From assembly GCA_028285005.1 (NCBI GenBank), contig JANQQP010000012.1, forward strand, positions 1 through 64,000: DNA of 64,000 bases, in the 5' to 3' direction. Below, one piece after another: positions 1 through 8,895 of this stretch. Source of the stretch: Dehalococcoidia bacterium (GTDB lineage: Bacteria; Chloroflexota; Dehalococcoidia; Lucifugimonadales; Lucifugimonadaceae). Numbering within the stretch: position 1 is the stretch's first letter; every line of letters begins with the position of its first letter. The notes beneath the pieces are model-generated. The model saw nothing but the letters and a program-made list of their open reading frames with translations. It did not search any database and was not told the DNA's origin. A program made the position numbers and the translations under genes.

Positions 1-388
1 GAGGGTGGGTTGATGTCTGGGCTTTGCCCAGACCGGGCGCGGCAAGCAGCGCCCCTACCGGATCTCGGCTACCAGTCAGAGGGATGACCCTCACCCTAAC
101 CCTCTCCCAAGCTGGGAGAGGGGATAGAGCCTCCGACACACTGGCGGCCGCCGCTTGTCCGTCATTCTGAACTTGATTCAGAATCTCTCGTTGGAGTGGG
201 ATCAACGGCCAGATCTCTGAGACCCGCGAGCGGGTGCCCCTCGGTCGAGATGACATGCTGATGGGTCGTCTTCTCCCCTCTCCCTCGATGGGAGAGGGAT
301 TAAGGGAGAGGGTGATGTCGGCCAAAGGCCGACCACCGACCATCTTTCGATAAGCTCAGGACGACGAGTCCTGACAACGGTTCCGTCC
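1..388. repeat. Intergenic composite repeat block 1
   Basis: No gene is visible in this stretch. It is a mosaic of short hairpin-forming units. One is CCCTCTCCCA-AGC-TGGGAGAGGG near 101-123, one is ATTCTGAA-CTTGA-TTCAGAAT near 164-184, and one is CCCTCTCCC-TCGA-TGGGAGAGGG near 276-299. A GTCGGCC/GGCCGAC palindrome near 317-333 and a TTCGATAAGCTCAGGA-type unit near 346-361 follow. The same units recur in the same order and orientation at 4912-5285 and partly inverted at 29505-29880, so this is a dispersed repeat family. Confidence 0.75.
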
Positions 389-1549
389 CTAATCCCACTT
401 CCGCTCGTCCTCGACTGTGCGAATTCCTCGCGGCGGATACTGCCTGTACTCATACTCAGAGAGCTTCGACTCATCGATCTCGATGCCAAGCCCCGGCGTC
501 GTTGGCAACTCCAAGTAGCCATCGACAGGCTCGTTGTACCCGTTCGTCATATCCCGCGAAGCCGCCTCTGCATGCACCATGTACTCGTAGATCAGGAAGT
601 TCGGCATCACCGCAGATGCGTGAACCGCCGCCGCTGCGCCGATGCCCGTCGAGTTCCAGCCGTGCGGCGAAACGCCGATGTAGTAAGGCTGCGCCATCGC
701 CGCGATCTGAGTGAGCTCGAGTATGCCGCCCGTGTTGCAGATGTCAGGGTTGATGATGTCCGCCGCCCGTAGGTCGAACACCTCACGGAAGCCGTTGCGG
801 GTGTAGAGCGCTTCTCCGGTCACGACCGGAATTGTCGTCGCCTCCTTCACCTCCTTGATCGCCGGGATGTTGTCAGGCGGGCACGGCTCCTCGAACCAGT
901 AAGGCCGCAACGGCTCAAGCATCTTCGCCACCCTGATGGCATTCATCGGCGCTAGCCGCCTGTGCACCTCCACCAGCAACTCGACCTTTGGTCCGACCGC
1001 CTCACGCACCGCGCTCACGATCTTCACCGCTTCCTCCAGAACATCGAACTCCGGATACTCCATCCACGGGCCCGGGAACGGGTCGAACTTTAGTGCAGAA
1101 AACCCGCGGCTCACGGTTTCGACAGCCTTCTTGGCGTAGTCATCCGGCGTCTTCGCTCCACCGCTCCAGCTGTTCGCGTACAGCTTTATGCGCGGCCTGA
1201 CGGGCCCGCCGAGCAGGTTGTAAACGGGCTGGTCCAGTGCCTTGCCGACGATGTCCCACATTGCGATCTCGATGCCAGACATGGCGCAGTGCAGGTCCAT
1301 CGCCGAGCGCTTCGTTGCGAAGTCTTCGTGCACCACATGCATGAAGTGGCGGATGTGGAACGGGTCACGTCCCTCCAGGTAACGAGCAACCTGGTCGATA
1401 TGCGCCTCGACCTGCGTGTCGCGGTCCGCCTGTGAGTACGCCTCGCCCCAGCCGGTGATTCCCGCATCAGTCTCGAGCTTCACGAAGATGAAGTTCTTCA
1501 TCCCCGGACCAGGGTGCACTTTGTGGGTCGTTACATTGGTGATCTTCAT
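389..1549 (-). CDS. Enolase-superfamily sugar-acid dehydratase (mandelate racemase/galactonate dehydratase-like)
   Basis: A 386-residue protein with the N-terminal capping domain and C-terminal TIM barrel of the mandelate racemase/muconate lactonizing family. Metal ligands are recognisable in order: the Glu of VEVHRR, the Glu of WFEEP and the Glu of VTGEAL. Candidate catalytic residues are the His of VEVHRR and the His of SPHGWNS, with the partner Asp of NPDICNTGG. This pattern resembles galactonate/gluconate dehydratases, which remove water from a sugar acid to give a 2-keto-3-deoxy acid. The exact substrate cannot be read from the sequence. It stands alone on the minus strand next to a repeat block. 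Such paralogues are abundant in SAR202 genomes (family knowledge). Confidence 0.88.
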   Translation of the reverse strand: MKITNVTTHKVHPGPGMKNFIFVKLETDAGITGWGEAYSQADRDTQVEAHIDQVARYLEGRDPFHIRHFMHVVHEDFATKRSAMDLHCAMSGIEIAMWDIVGKALDQPVYNLLGGPVRPRIKLYANSWSGGAKTPDDYAKKAVETVSRGFSALKFDPFPGPWMEYPEFDVLEEAVKIVSAVREAVGPKVELLVEVHRRLAPMNAIRVAKMLEPLRPYWFEEPCPPDNIPAIKEVKEATTIPVVTGEALYTRNGFREVFDLRAADIINPDICNTGGILELTQIAAMAQPYYIGVSPHGWNSTGIGAAAAVHASAVMPNFLIYEYMVHAEAASRDMTNGYNEPVDGYLELPTTPGLGIEIDESKLSEYEYRQYPPRGIRTVEDERKWD

Positions 1550-1691
1550 AGCGGTTGCTCGGTTCGGATATCGCTAGCAAGTGGTACAGACGGCGGGAGC
1601 GTCGTGGGTAGCATGAACGGGCCATACTCTAGCTCAATCGCGAGCTGGAGGATGGTGCATTGATGCCCGTGAGAACCGGCGGAGCCAGGAA

Positions 1692-2342
1692 TTGTCTGAC
1701 GAAGAACAGAAGATCATCGACGCGGTGGCTAAGGGCTATGACGTCGCCGGAGATGGCTACTTCAGCTACTACCGCTCGGCAGCAGTGCCGGTTGTCAACA
1801 AGTACACGGATCTGTTCGTGCGAGCACTCGATCCGGACGCAGCCATATTTGAGCTCGGCTGTGGCAACGGCCTGCCAACCACCGCAGCCCTCGCTTCGAA
1901 GTTCCGCGTCACCGCAGTCGATGTTTCAGAGAAACAGGTCGAGAAGGCGAGACGAAACGTGCCGAATGCAGATGTCTTCGTTGCCGACATGTCCTCCGTC
2001 GAATTTGGTGAAGGAGAGTTCGATGGAGTCATCGCCCTCTATTCGATAGTCCACCTGCCACGCAACAGACAGCCGGGATTGCTGCGTTCAATTTATCGGT
2101 GGCTGCGTCCCGGCGGACTTTTCATGGCGACCTTTGCCCGGACTGCAGACGAGAACTATGTGGAGGACGACTGGTTCGGCGCGCCGATGCACTGGAGCGG
2201 CTGGGACGCCGAATCGAACCGCAGGATGGTCGCAGACGCCGGCTTTAGCGTCGAATCAAGCAAGCTCGAGACATCAGATGATCCGAACGAGCCTGGTGAA
2301 ACCGAGACGCACCTCTGGATAGTCGCCCGAAAACCTGCTTGA
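1692..2342 (+). CDS. Class I SAM-dependent methyltransferase
   Basis: A 216-residue Rossmann methyltransferase. The SAM-binding motif I is IFELGCGNGLPTT, followed by the acidic end of strand beta2 (VTAVDVSE) and the motif near VFVADMSS. The segment FDGVIALYSIVHLPR is the usual post-motif region of Methyltransf_11/25 proteins. The start is TTG at 1692, chosen because the protein begins directly before the helical cap and an AGGA lies just upstream. An ATG at 1660 opens a different, unsupported frame. The methyl acceptor is unknown. It converges with the minus-strand gene ending at 2358, and the 15-bp gap has no clear terminator. Confidence 0.85.
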   Translation: MSDEEQKIIDAVAKGYDVAGDGYFSYYRSAAVPVVNKYTDLFVRALDPDAAIFELGCGNGLPTTAALASKFRVTAVDVSEKQVEKARRNVPNADVFVADMSSVEFGEGEFDGVIALYSIVHLPRNRQPGLLRSIYRWLRPGGLFMATFARTADENYVEDDWFGAPMHWSGWDAESNRRMVADAGFSVESSKLETSDDPNEPGETETHLWIVARKPA

Positions 2343-2357
2343 CCTGCAACCGAGCAC

Positions 2358-2930
2358 CTAGCGCACCAAGCCATGTATTTCGTAGAAGCGGTGCAACTCG
2401 CGACCGCTTCCGATGCGAATCACAGGAACGCCTTGCGGAACCATCGGCAGGAAGCGTTCGCCACGCCGGATCAGTTGTTTGCGGTTCCGGATGTACCACC
2501 ACCAGAGTGAGTCGCGACTGAAGATCCTGCGCCAAGATTCCGTGTTGTCGCCGCAGATCTTTCGCTTATCGATCGCTCGAGCGAATGACCGCAGCAGGAT
2601 GCGACGAAAGATGACCCGCCACGGCAGGTCCAGCCACATCACCGTGTCCGCTCGCTTCAACACCAGGTCTTCCAGGTCGCCGGTGTAGTTGCCGTCCACA
2701 ATCCAACGGTCGCCCGCACGTTCGATCGCAGCCAGCGTCTCGGCCCGGAAGTCCGGGATGTCCCGGGAGGCCCAGTTCGGCAGGTGGCTAATCGAATCCA
2801 ACTCGATGTGCGGCACAGATAGCTTGTTCGCCAGTGCGGCGCTAAGCGTTGACTTACCACCACCGCCTCGCACGTTGATGCGTTTGCCTAGCGGATGGTT
2901 AAGCGGAGCGAAGCTGTACTCGATCGACAC
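2358..2930 (-). CDS. P-loop kinase-like protein (topology-modulation/adenylate kinase-like family)
   Basis: About 190 residues, similar in layout to the small nucleoside-kinase-like proteins annotated as topology modulation. It has a P-loop near the N-terminus, an HIELDSISHLPNW motif, WIVDGNYTG, a hydrophobic strand followed by LDLP (VMWLDLPWRVIFRRI) and an Arg-rich lid. The P-loop is odd: it reads VRGGGGKST, so the first Gly of GxxxxGKS/T is Val. I place the start at GTG 2930, with GAGG nine bases upstream. The longer open frame to 3026 would overlap the preceding gene. It is third in a minus-strand series after the keto-acid hydratase and the FMN-binding protein. Substrate unknown. Confidence 0.75.
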   Translation of the reverse strand: MSIEYSFAPLNHPLGKRINVRGGGGKSTLSAALANKLSVPHIELDSISHLPNWASRDIPDFRAETLAAIERAGDRWIVDGNYTGDLEDLVLKRADTVMWLDLPWRVIFRRILLRSFARAIDKRKICGDNTESWRRIFSRDSLWWWYIRNRKQLIRRGERFLPMVPQGVPVIRIGSGRELHRFYEIHGLVR

Positions 2931-2955
2931 CGCTGATCCCTCAAGAGTCCTTCGC

Positions 2956-3453
2956 CTAAGAGAACTTCCAGCGTGTTGCTGTGTTCGGGAAGTCTGTCTC
3001 AAGCCACGCCAGGACCGCGTCAGCATTCAGGGCGAACACTGGAGCTTCATCACTGCCTGACTCGGGATTTAGCCCGTACTTCATGTCGTACGCAGAGTTG
3101 AACTGCTCCAGCAGGCCCGCGTCCGTGACGCGCTCAAGGCTACCGTTGAGAATCAGGACTTCATCGCCGCTCTCCAGGTGAACCGAACAAGCCGGATTGC
3201 GCACTGCATTCTTCGCCTTCGCAGATTTCGCATCGGTGGCGAACATCATTCGACCGTCCAGCCACAGGCCCCACACCGGCGCAACATGCGGCGCACCCGA
3301 CTTACGAGTAGTCGCCACCCAGTAGTTGCGGGCAGAACTCAGCTGCTCTTCGACCCACTCCCAGGAGATCGGCTCGAACTTTTCTGCGGCTGCAAGACCG
3401 TAGCCCTCCGGCATCGCCGGCCGCCCCGGCGTCGGCAGTCCATCCTCACCCAT
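2956..3453 (-). CDS. Pyridoxamine 5'-phosphate oxidase-like FMN/F420 split-barrel protein
   Basis: A 165-residue protein of the flavin/F420-binding split-barrel fold. The core is recognisable in YWVATTRKSGAPHVAPVWGLWLDGRMMFATD, the Lys-rich KSAKAKNAVRNP helix entry, and the C-terminal FPNTATRWKF motif common in F420- or FMN-binding members. It probably acts as a small cytosolic reductase or cofactor-binding protein with an unknown substrate. The ATG at 3453 has a GGAGG six bases upstream, inside the 18-bp gap to the preceding hydratase gene, so the two are likely co-transcribed. Confidence 0.8.
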   Translation of the reverse strand: MGEDGLPTPGRPAMPEGYGLAAAEKFEPISWEWVEEQLSSARNYWVATTRKSGAPHVAPVWGLWLDGRMMFATDAKSAKAKNAVRNPACSVHLESGDEVLILNGSLERVTDAGLLEQFNSAYDMKYGLNPESGSDEAPVFALNADAVLAWLETDFPNTATRWKFS

Positions 3454-3471
3454 CAGAAGACCTCCGTTCGG

Positions 3472-4266
3472 TTATCCGAACCATGCAGTGACTTTGCCTA
3501 GCTTTTCGATCTCCACTTCGACCTGGTCCATGTGGTCGACCCACTTCGTTTGGACAACGCTTCCCAGCATCACGATCTGACCCAGTCTCAGAGAATCTCC
3601 GCGTTCGGCCACCGAGTTTGCGAGCCATGCGAGCGCCTCGAACGGATGGCCGAGTATGTCGCCACTCGAACCCCGGCCGACGACCTCACCGTTGATGCGC
3701 ATCTCGCCGGGAAGCGATGTGAGGTCCAGATCGCGCCAGTCAGCGACCGGCTCACCGAGCACACAACCCGCTCCGAAGAAGTCGTCTGCGATCAGCGACG
3801 GCGTCTCGATCTTCGTGTAATCGTCCCAGCGGTCATCGACCACCTCGATGCCAACGAACACCGCCTGTACAGCCTCAGCGACTGAGTCCCTGTCGTGCCC
3901 ACCGTCCCGGCCGCCGATGTCCTGTCCAAGGAAGACTGCAACCTCGGCTTCCACACCCGGGTGCAGGTAGTCGGCGTACTTCAGCATCGCCTCCTGGAAG
4001 TGAACAGAAGGTTGGTACAGCGCGCCGCCACAGGGATTGTTGATGCCCAGAAACTCCTGCATCACCGGCGTCGTGCAGCCAATCTTGTGACCAACAACTC
4101 GACCGCGGCCGCTGGACGCGAGCAGCTCATGGACCTCGGCCTGCACTTCGTACGCCGCAGCTTCATCTGCGGGTCTTAAGTCGATCGGTAGCGCGCTCAT
4201 GCGACGGCCATCGATCCTCGCCCCGCTGATGTATTCGGCGGCGGTATGGAAGTCGTTCGCCTGCAC
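3472..4266 (-). CDS. 2-keto-4-pentenoate hydratase / fumarylacetoacetate hydrolase family protein
   Basis: A 264-residue member of the FAH/MhpD fold. The metal-binding E-x-E lies in GVEAEVAVFL, followed by a conserved Glu/Asp stretch in GIEVVDDRW. The C-terminal half has the typical SLIADDFFGAGCVLG and GEVVGRGSSGDILGHPFEALAWLAN. MhpD enzymes hydrate 2-hydroxypenta-2,4-dienoate in aromatic meta-cleavage pathways, while related members are decarboxylases. No other meta-cleavage gene is visible, so the pathway is open. It heads a likely three-gene minus-strand operon. Confidence 0.85.
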   Translation of the reverse strand: MQANDFHTAAEYISGARIDGRRMSALPIDLRPADEAAAYEVQAEVHELLASSGRGRVVGHKIGCTTPVMQEFLGINNPCGGALYQPSVHFQEAMLKYADYLHPGVEAEVAVFLGQDIGGRDGGHDRDSVAEAVQAVFVGIEVVDDRWDDYTKIETPSLIADDFFGAGCVLGEPVADWRDLDLTSLPGEMRINGEVVGRGSSGDILGHPFEALAWLANSVAERGDSLRLGQIVMLGSVVQTKWVDHMDQVEVEIEKLGKVTAWFG

Positions 4267-4461
4267 CGTTGCGCTTCCTCTGACAATCTAAATCCGTGTG
4301 AGCGAAGATGGAGATTCTACTCCCACGAACGGCCCGCGGAACCGGAAGCCCTGGCGACAAACTCGCTATTGCGTAGCGGCACACCTGCATATAATCGAAT
4401 CTCCGCCTGCCCGACCATCAAACAGCTGTGACCATCGCGTCGCGCAATCAGGAGACACGGC

Positions 4462-4911
4462 TTGTCGATCAAGATCCCACGCACCGTCATCGCTGAGATG
4501 ATCTCGCACTCACTGGAAGAGGACCCGGATGAGTGCTGTGGGTTTCTGCTTGGCACAGGCGACGAGGTCTCCCGACTCTGCCGGGCGAAGAACATCGCCA
4601 CTGACAAGCGACGCCGGTACTCCATGGACGAGCTCGAGGTGATGCAGATCCAGGAAGACGCAGACAACTCGGGTGAGCAGATGGTGGCGATCTACCACTC
4701 GCACACCTACATGCAGGCGCACCCGTCCGAGACCGATGTCGACAATGCCACCGACACCGGCTGGACCGACCCTTACTACGTGCTGGTGAGCCTTGTCGAA
4801 AAGACTCGGCCGGTCGTCCGCGCCTTCAATATCAACCCGGACAAGAGCGTTGTGGAAGTCATCATCACCACAGACGGCATGGCCTACACAAACGCCAACG
4901 GCAAGAGCTAG
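4462..4911 (+). CDS. JAMM/MPN-domain zinc metalloprotease-like protein
   Basis: A 149-residue stand-alone MPN protein. The full JAMM zinc site is present: a Glu in DECCGFLLG near residue 24 and HSHTYMQAHPSETD, which fits H-x-H-x7-S-x2-D exactly. Bacterial relatives remove C-terminal residues from ubiquitin-like sulfur carriers or cleave isopeptide-like bonds (family knowledge). The true substrate here is unknown and no ThiS/MoaD gene is next to it. The start is TTG at 4462 with a strong AGGAG nine bases upstream. It is flanked downstream by a repeat block. Confidence 0.85.
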   Translation: MSIKIPRTVIAEMISHSLEEDPDECCGFLLGTGDEVSRLCRAKNIATDKRRRYSMDELEVMQIQEDADNSGEQMVAIYHSHTYMQAHPSETDVDNATDTGWTDPYYVLVSLVEKTRPVVRAFNINPDKSVVEVIITTDGMAYTNANGKS

Positions 4912-5285
4912 GCCGTTCTCCCTCCCTGCAGGGAGGGAGTTAGAGGGTGGGTGGGCTGTGGCTTTAGCGACTGCCAGTCAGAAGGATGACCCTCACCCTA
5001 GCCCTCTCCCAAGCTGGGAGAGGGGACTGACCTTCCGACAAGCCGCCATCCTGAGCCCGTCGAAGGGTGGTGACTCTGTCATTCTGAACTTGATTCAGAA
5101 TCTCTCGTTGGAGTGGGATCCACGGTCAGATCCCTCCGCGTTGGTCGGGATGACGCGTCGAAGGGCAGGGACTTTCTTCCCCCTCTCCCTCGATGGGAGA
5201 GGGATTTAAGGGAGAGGGTGGAGTCGGCCAGCGGCCGACCGCTTGGCGAACCGCGGCCGCCCTTCGACCAGATCGTAAGAGCCGG
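4912..5285. repeat. Intergenic composite repeat block 2
   Basis: A 374-bp gene-free stretch built from the same modules as block 1, in the same order. There is a CCCTCCCTGCAGGGAGGG palindrome near 4920-4938 and CCCTCTCCCA-AGC-TGGGAGAGGG near 5001-5024. A CATCCTGAGCCCGTCGAAGGG unit lies near 5047, ATTCTGAA-CTTGA-TTCAGAAT near 5081-5101, CCCTCTCCC-TCGA-TGGGAGAGGG near 5181-5204, and a GTCGGCC/GGCCGAC palindrome near 5223-5240. Block 1 and this copy differ mainly by inserted or missing modules, so the family evolves by module shuffling. Confidence 0.75.
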
Positions 5286-6287
5286 CTAGCCGTTCGGCTT
5301 GATAACGAACTTCACGCCGTTGCCTGCGCCTGAATCGGCAATGGCCTGCGGCACATCCTCAAGCGAGTAGCGGCCGGAGATCACGCCGTCCAGCTTCATG
5401 CCGGCGATCGATTCCGGAGTCTCCCCGAACACATTGCCGCGCCCGAACGCACCCTGCAACCTGATCTCCTTGTAGTGGAAGTCATAGAGGTCGACTGGCA
5501 ACGCCGCGCCCTGCGGGCAGACGCCGATCATCAGCACATCGCCGCGCGGCCGCACGATCTCGGCACACTTTGCCACCAAATCCGCCTTGCCGACCGCTTC
5601 CGCCGCAATGCTCGCTCCACGCCCGTCCGTCAGGTCGTCAATCAACTCGCCCACATCCCCGTCCGCAGGGTCGTGTAGCACGTCAGCGCCAAGCTCTCTC
5701 GCAATCTCTCGCCTCGACTGTACCGGCTCCGACATCACAGCGGTCTCGACACCGTGCGACTTGAGGAACGCCAGTGTGAACAGCCCCATTACGCCGCCAC
5801 CGAGCACTACTGCAACAGCGCCATCGGGAATCGAAAGTCTGCTGACTCCCGACAGGCAACAAGATGCCGGCTCAGTCAGCGCAGCGGTCTCCAGCGACAT
5901 TCCATCCGGGATTTGGTGAGCCGACTGTGAAGGCAGCACCGAAAGCTCAGCAAAGAACCCGCTGCTCTTCATCGCGTTCTCGCAGCGCGAAAAACTCCAG
6001 GTCCGGCAGTTCTCGCACGCCCCACAGTGGCTCGTCGTGTCCATAGCAACGCGCTCGCCGATACGCCCACCCGATACCTCAGATCCGACAGCAACGATCT
6101 CGCCGCTCGCCTCGTGCCCGAGAATCGCCGGAGGTGTCGAAGGAAACAAGCCTTGCGTGATGTGAACATCGGTGCCGCAAACGCCGACAGTGTCGACACG
6201 CACCACCACCTGGTCGGGTCCCGGCTCAGGGTCTGGAGCGTCGAACAGCTCGAAACTGTCGCCGCCTAGCCAATTCATCGCCTTCAT
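5286..6287 (-). CDS. Zinc-dependent medium-chain alcohol dehydrogenase
   Basis: A 333-residue zinc MDR of the threonine/sorbitol dehydrogenase type. Catalytic zinc ligands are seen in VGVCGTDVHI and GHEASGEIV. The structural zinc loop is CGACENCRTWSFSRC with four cysteines in the usual spacing. The cofactor-binding motif is VVLGGGVMG, about residues 160-170. The enzyme should oxidise a secondary alcohol or sugar alcohol with NAD(P). It diverges from the ManD-like dehydratase at 6491, which suggests, without proof, a shared sugar-acid catabolic context. Confidence 0.87.
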   Translation of the reverse strand: MKAMNWLGGDSFELFDAPDPEPGPDQVVVRVDTVGVCGTDVHITQGLFPSTPPAILGHEASGEIVAVGSEVSGGRIGERVAMDTTSHCGACENCRTWSFSRCENAMKSSGFFAELSVLPSQSAHQIPDGMSLETAALTEPASCCLSGVSRLSIPDGAVAVVLGGGVMGLFTLAFLKSHGVETAVMSEPVQSRREIARELGADVLHDPADGDVGELIDDLTDGRGASIAAEAVGKADLVAKCAEIVRPRGDVLMIGVCPQGAALPVDLYDFHYKEIRLQGAFGRGNVFGETPESIAGMKLDGVISGRYSLEDVPQAIADSGAGNGVKFVIKPNG

Positions 6288-6490
6288 TCGTTTCGTCCTC
6301 TACCGGAGTCGGTCGTCGACAGTATTGGTTGATTCGGGCGAAGAAGGGATTGTCTTCGCTTACCCGCCAGATAGCCTCGCCAACGGTATGCCGGTAGAAT
6401 CGCCGCCGCAACAACGGCACCCGGTGCGAACCGAAAGCCGACCGAGACCGCCAATCCCGAACTCAGAACCAAACGGAGACCCTGCCGCCC

Positions 6491-7789
6491 ATGGCGAACC
6501 CAACCATTCGAGACGTCCGCGTCATCCTTACCGAGCCGGACAACATCAGGCTCGTCATCGTCAAGATCGAAACATCGGAGCCTGGCCTGTACGGCGTCGG
6601 CTGCGCAACTTTCACGCAGCGGCCAAGCACCGTCGTCGCAGCCGTTGATGACTACCTCAAGCCATTCCTGATTGGCCGTGACGTCGCCGACATCGAGGAC
6701 ATCTGGCAGTCCAGCTACGTCTCGTCCTACTGGCGCAACGGCCCGGTGCTCAACAACGCACTCTCCGGCGTCGATCAGGCGCTCTGGGACATCAAAGGCA
6801 AGATGGCCAACATGCCGGTCTACGACCTTCTCGGAGGCCGTGCGCGCGAGGCTGCGCCGGTCTACGTCCACACCTCTGGAAGCAGCTACGAAGAGGTCGG
6901 CGACAAGATGCAGGCCTTCATGGAGAAGGGGCATCACCACATTCGGGTGCAGGTTGAGACGCCGGGCTACGCAACCTACGGAAACCGCGGTGCAGCCGCC
7001 GGCACCGCAACGGCCTCAAACCAGGATGTCTCCCAGGGTCCGATCGCGGTCACTTCATGGCTGCGTGACTACCAGGACGACAAGCTCTACGCACACCCCG
7101 GCGGTGTCTTCGAGCCGAAGCCCTATATGCGTTCCGCGATCGGACTATTTGAGTACATCCGTGACCGATTTGGTTACGGCGTAGAGATTCTCCACGATGT
7201 GCACGAGCGTGTCCCACCGATCCTCGGCGTCTGGTTCGCGAAGGAGGTTGAGAAGTTCCAGCTCTTCTTCCTCGAAGACCTATTCTCGCCGGAGGACAAC
7301 GAGTACTTCCGCATGGTCCGCGAGCAGTGCGCAACACCAATCGCGATGGGTGAGCTCTACAACTCACCGCACGAGATTGTTCCGATGATCAAGGACCGCC
7401 TGCTGGACTTCCTGCGCATGCACATGTCGCAGATCGGTGGCATCACGCCTGCGAAGAAGTTCTCCGCGATGGGCGAGCTCTTCAACGTTCGCACCGCATG
7501 GCATGGCCCCGGCGATACGTCGCCTGTCGGGCACGCCGCCAATCTGATGTTGGACCTGAACAACTACAACTTCGGTATTCAGGAGGCCGCAGTCTTCGGT
7601 GAGCGTACGAAGGAAGTGTTCCCCGGATGCCCCGAGGTGCGCGACGGCATGATGTGGTCCAACGGCAAGCCCGGACTCGGCATTGACGTCGATGAAGAGC
7701 TGGCCGCGAAGTTCCCGCTCAAGGAGCGTGAGTTCGGAGGCGCGTGGGATACGGTGCGCCGGGCAGACGGCAGCATGGTGAAGCCTTAG
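6491..7789 (+). CDS. Mannonate dehydratase-like enolase-superfamily enzyme (ManD/RspA type)
   Basis: A 432-residue protein of the ManD group: long N-terminal cap and TIM barrel. Recognisable landmarks are RVQVETPGYATYGN, EILHDVHERVPP (metal Asp and His), FFLEDLFSPEDNEYF, MGELYNSPHE (metal Glu), MSQIGGITPAKK and TAWHGPGDTSPVGHAAN, typical of ManD/RspA. Members dehydrate D-mannonate or D-gluconate to 2-keto-3-deoxy-gluconate, while some have weak or no such activity. The next gene starts 19 bp downstream, so 6491-9489 is probably one transcription unit. Confidence 0.88.
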   Translation: MANPTIRDVRVILTEPDNIRLVIVKIETSEPGLYGVGCATFTQRPSTVVAAVDDYLKPFLIGRDVADIEDIWQSSYVSSYWRNGPVLNNALSGVDQALWDIKGKMANMPVYDLLGGRAREAAPVYVHTSGSSYEEVGDKMQAFMEKGHHHIRVQVETPGYATYGNRGAAAGTATASNQDVSQGPIAVTSWLRDYQDDKLYAHPGGVFEPKPYMRSAIGLFEYIRDRFGYGVEILHDVHERVPPILGVWFAKEVEKFQLFFLEDLFSPEDNEYFRMVREQCATPIAMGELYNSPHEIVPMIKDRLLDFLRMHMSQIGGITPAKKFSAMGELFNVRTAWHGPGDTSPVGHAANLMLDLNNYNFGIQEAAVFGERTKEVFPGCPEVRDGMMWSNGKPGLGIDVDEELAAKFPLKEREFGGAWDTVRRADGSMVKP

Positions 7790-7808
7790 CTAATCGAGGG
7801 CGAGCGAC

Positions 7809-8873
7809 ATGACGACCAACGGCTCTGGCGGCTCGGGCACAACCACAAGCAAGCGCCTCACGGCTGAGACGTCCGAGGCGACCGACGCCTTCGCCGCCAT
7901 CGAAAGCTACTTCGAGCGCGGTTGGACAGACGGGTTACCTGTGGTTCCGCCGAGACCGGAAGCGGTCGAAGCGTTCCTCGACGCAGCCAACCTGCAGCCT
8001 GACCAGATACTCGGCGTTGAGCCAACCAAAGGCGCCGTCATTACCGCTGAAAAGGCGGCGATCAACGCGGTTATGGCGGGCTGCAGGCCCGAGTACATGC
8101 CGGTCGTTGCGGCGGCCGTCGAAGCCATCACCGAAGATCAGTTCAGCCTGCACGGCATCTCGGTCAGCACCATGGGCGCGGGCATCCTGATTGTCGTCAA
8201 CGGACCGATCGCGCAGGAACTTGGGATGAACGACGCCGAATCGGTCTTTGGTCCAGGCAATCGAGCCAACGCGACGATTGGACGCGCCGTGCGCCTGATC
8301 GTCTCCAATGTCCTAAACACCCGCGCTGGCGACCTGGACAAGGCGACACTCGGACACGCCGGTAAGTACACGTGGTGCATCACCGAGAAGGTGAGCCGAT
8401 TGCCATGGGAGCCGTTGCACGTTGCCCGCGGCCTTTCGCAAGACGACAGCGCGGTGACGGCGTTCGCAGGGCTCAGCGGAATACAGGTTGGAGAGCACGA
8501 GGCAAACACGCCCGAAGGTGTTCTCGACGCATTCGCCGGGCGGTTGTACGCGGTAGGGCAGGGCATGCAAGAGGTGCTCATAGTGATCTGCCCGGAACAC
8601 GCCGCGTTTCTGAAGTCGGCAGGATGGAGCCGACAGCAGGTGTGCGAGTATCTCTACGAGCGGACGAAAGCTGCGCCTCCGCTGCTCTTCGAACAAGGCG
8701 GTGTGAAGGAAGCGCTCAACGAAAAGCCACCCGCAGGCGCTGGTGCGCTCGCGTCTCCCGATGCCGTAGTACCGATAGTCGCTGGTGGCGATGGCGGTGG
8801 CTGGAGCACCGTGATCCCAATGTGGTCGGCGGGCAACAAGACAAGATCGGTGACAAAGCGGATAATGGCGTGA
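7809..8873 (+). CDS. Uncharacterised protein upstream of UGSC selenoprotein
   Basis: A 354-residue soluble protein with no domain I can name. A conserved-looking N-terminal motif ERGWTDGLPVVPPRPE is followed by AEKAAINAVMAGCRPEYMPVVAAAVEAI, a Gly-rich core, and a C-terminal IVAGGDGGGWSTVIPMW. From memory, proteins of this type often neighbour the UGSC family, so it may be a functional partner (inference). No signal peptide or membrane segment is seen. GAGGGCGAG precedes ATG 7809. The 79-bp gap to the selenoprotein holds one copy of the CCTGAGCCTGTCGAAGG dispersed repeat. Confidence 0.7.
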   Translation: MTTNGSGGSGTTTSKRLTAETSEATDAFAAIESYFERGWTDGLPVVPPRPEAVEAFLDAANLQPDQILGVEPTKGAVITAEKAAINAVMAGCRPEYMPVVAAAVEAITEDQFSLHGISVSTMGAGILIVVNGPIAQELGMNDAESVFGPGNRANATIGRAVRLIVSNVLNTRAGDLDKATLGHAGKYTWCITEKVSRLPWEPLHVARGLSQDDSAVTAFAGLSGIQVGEHEANTPEGVLDAFAGRLYAVGQGMQEVLIVICPEHAAFLKSAGWSRQQVCEYLYERTKAAPPLLFEQGGVKEALNEKPPAGAGALASPDAVVPIVAGGDGGGWSTVIPMWSAGNKTRSVTKRIMA

Positions 8874-8895
8874 GCACGTGTCATAGTGACTTGAT

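Noticed and set aside
202-522. Minus-strand 106-codon ORF through the first repeat block
   Set aside because: It runs through hairpin repeats and into the end of the dehydratase gene in another frame.
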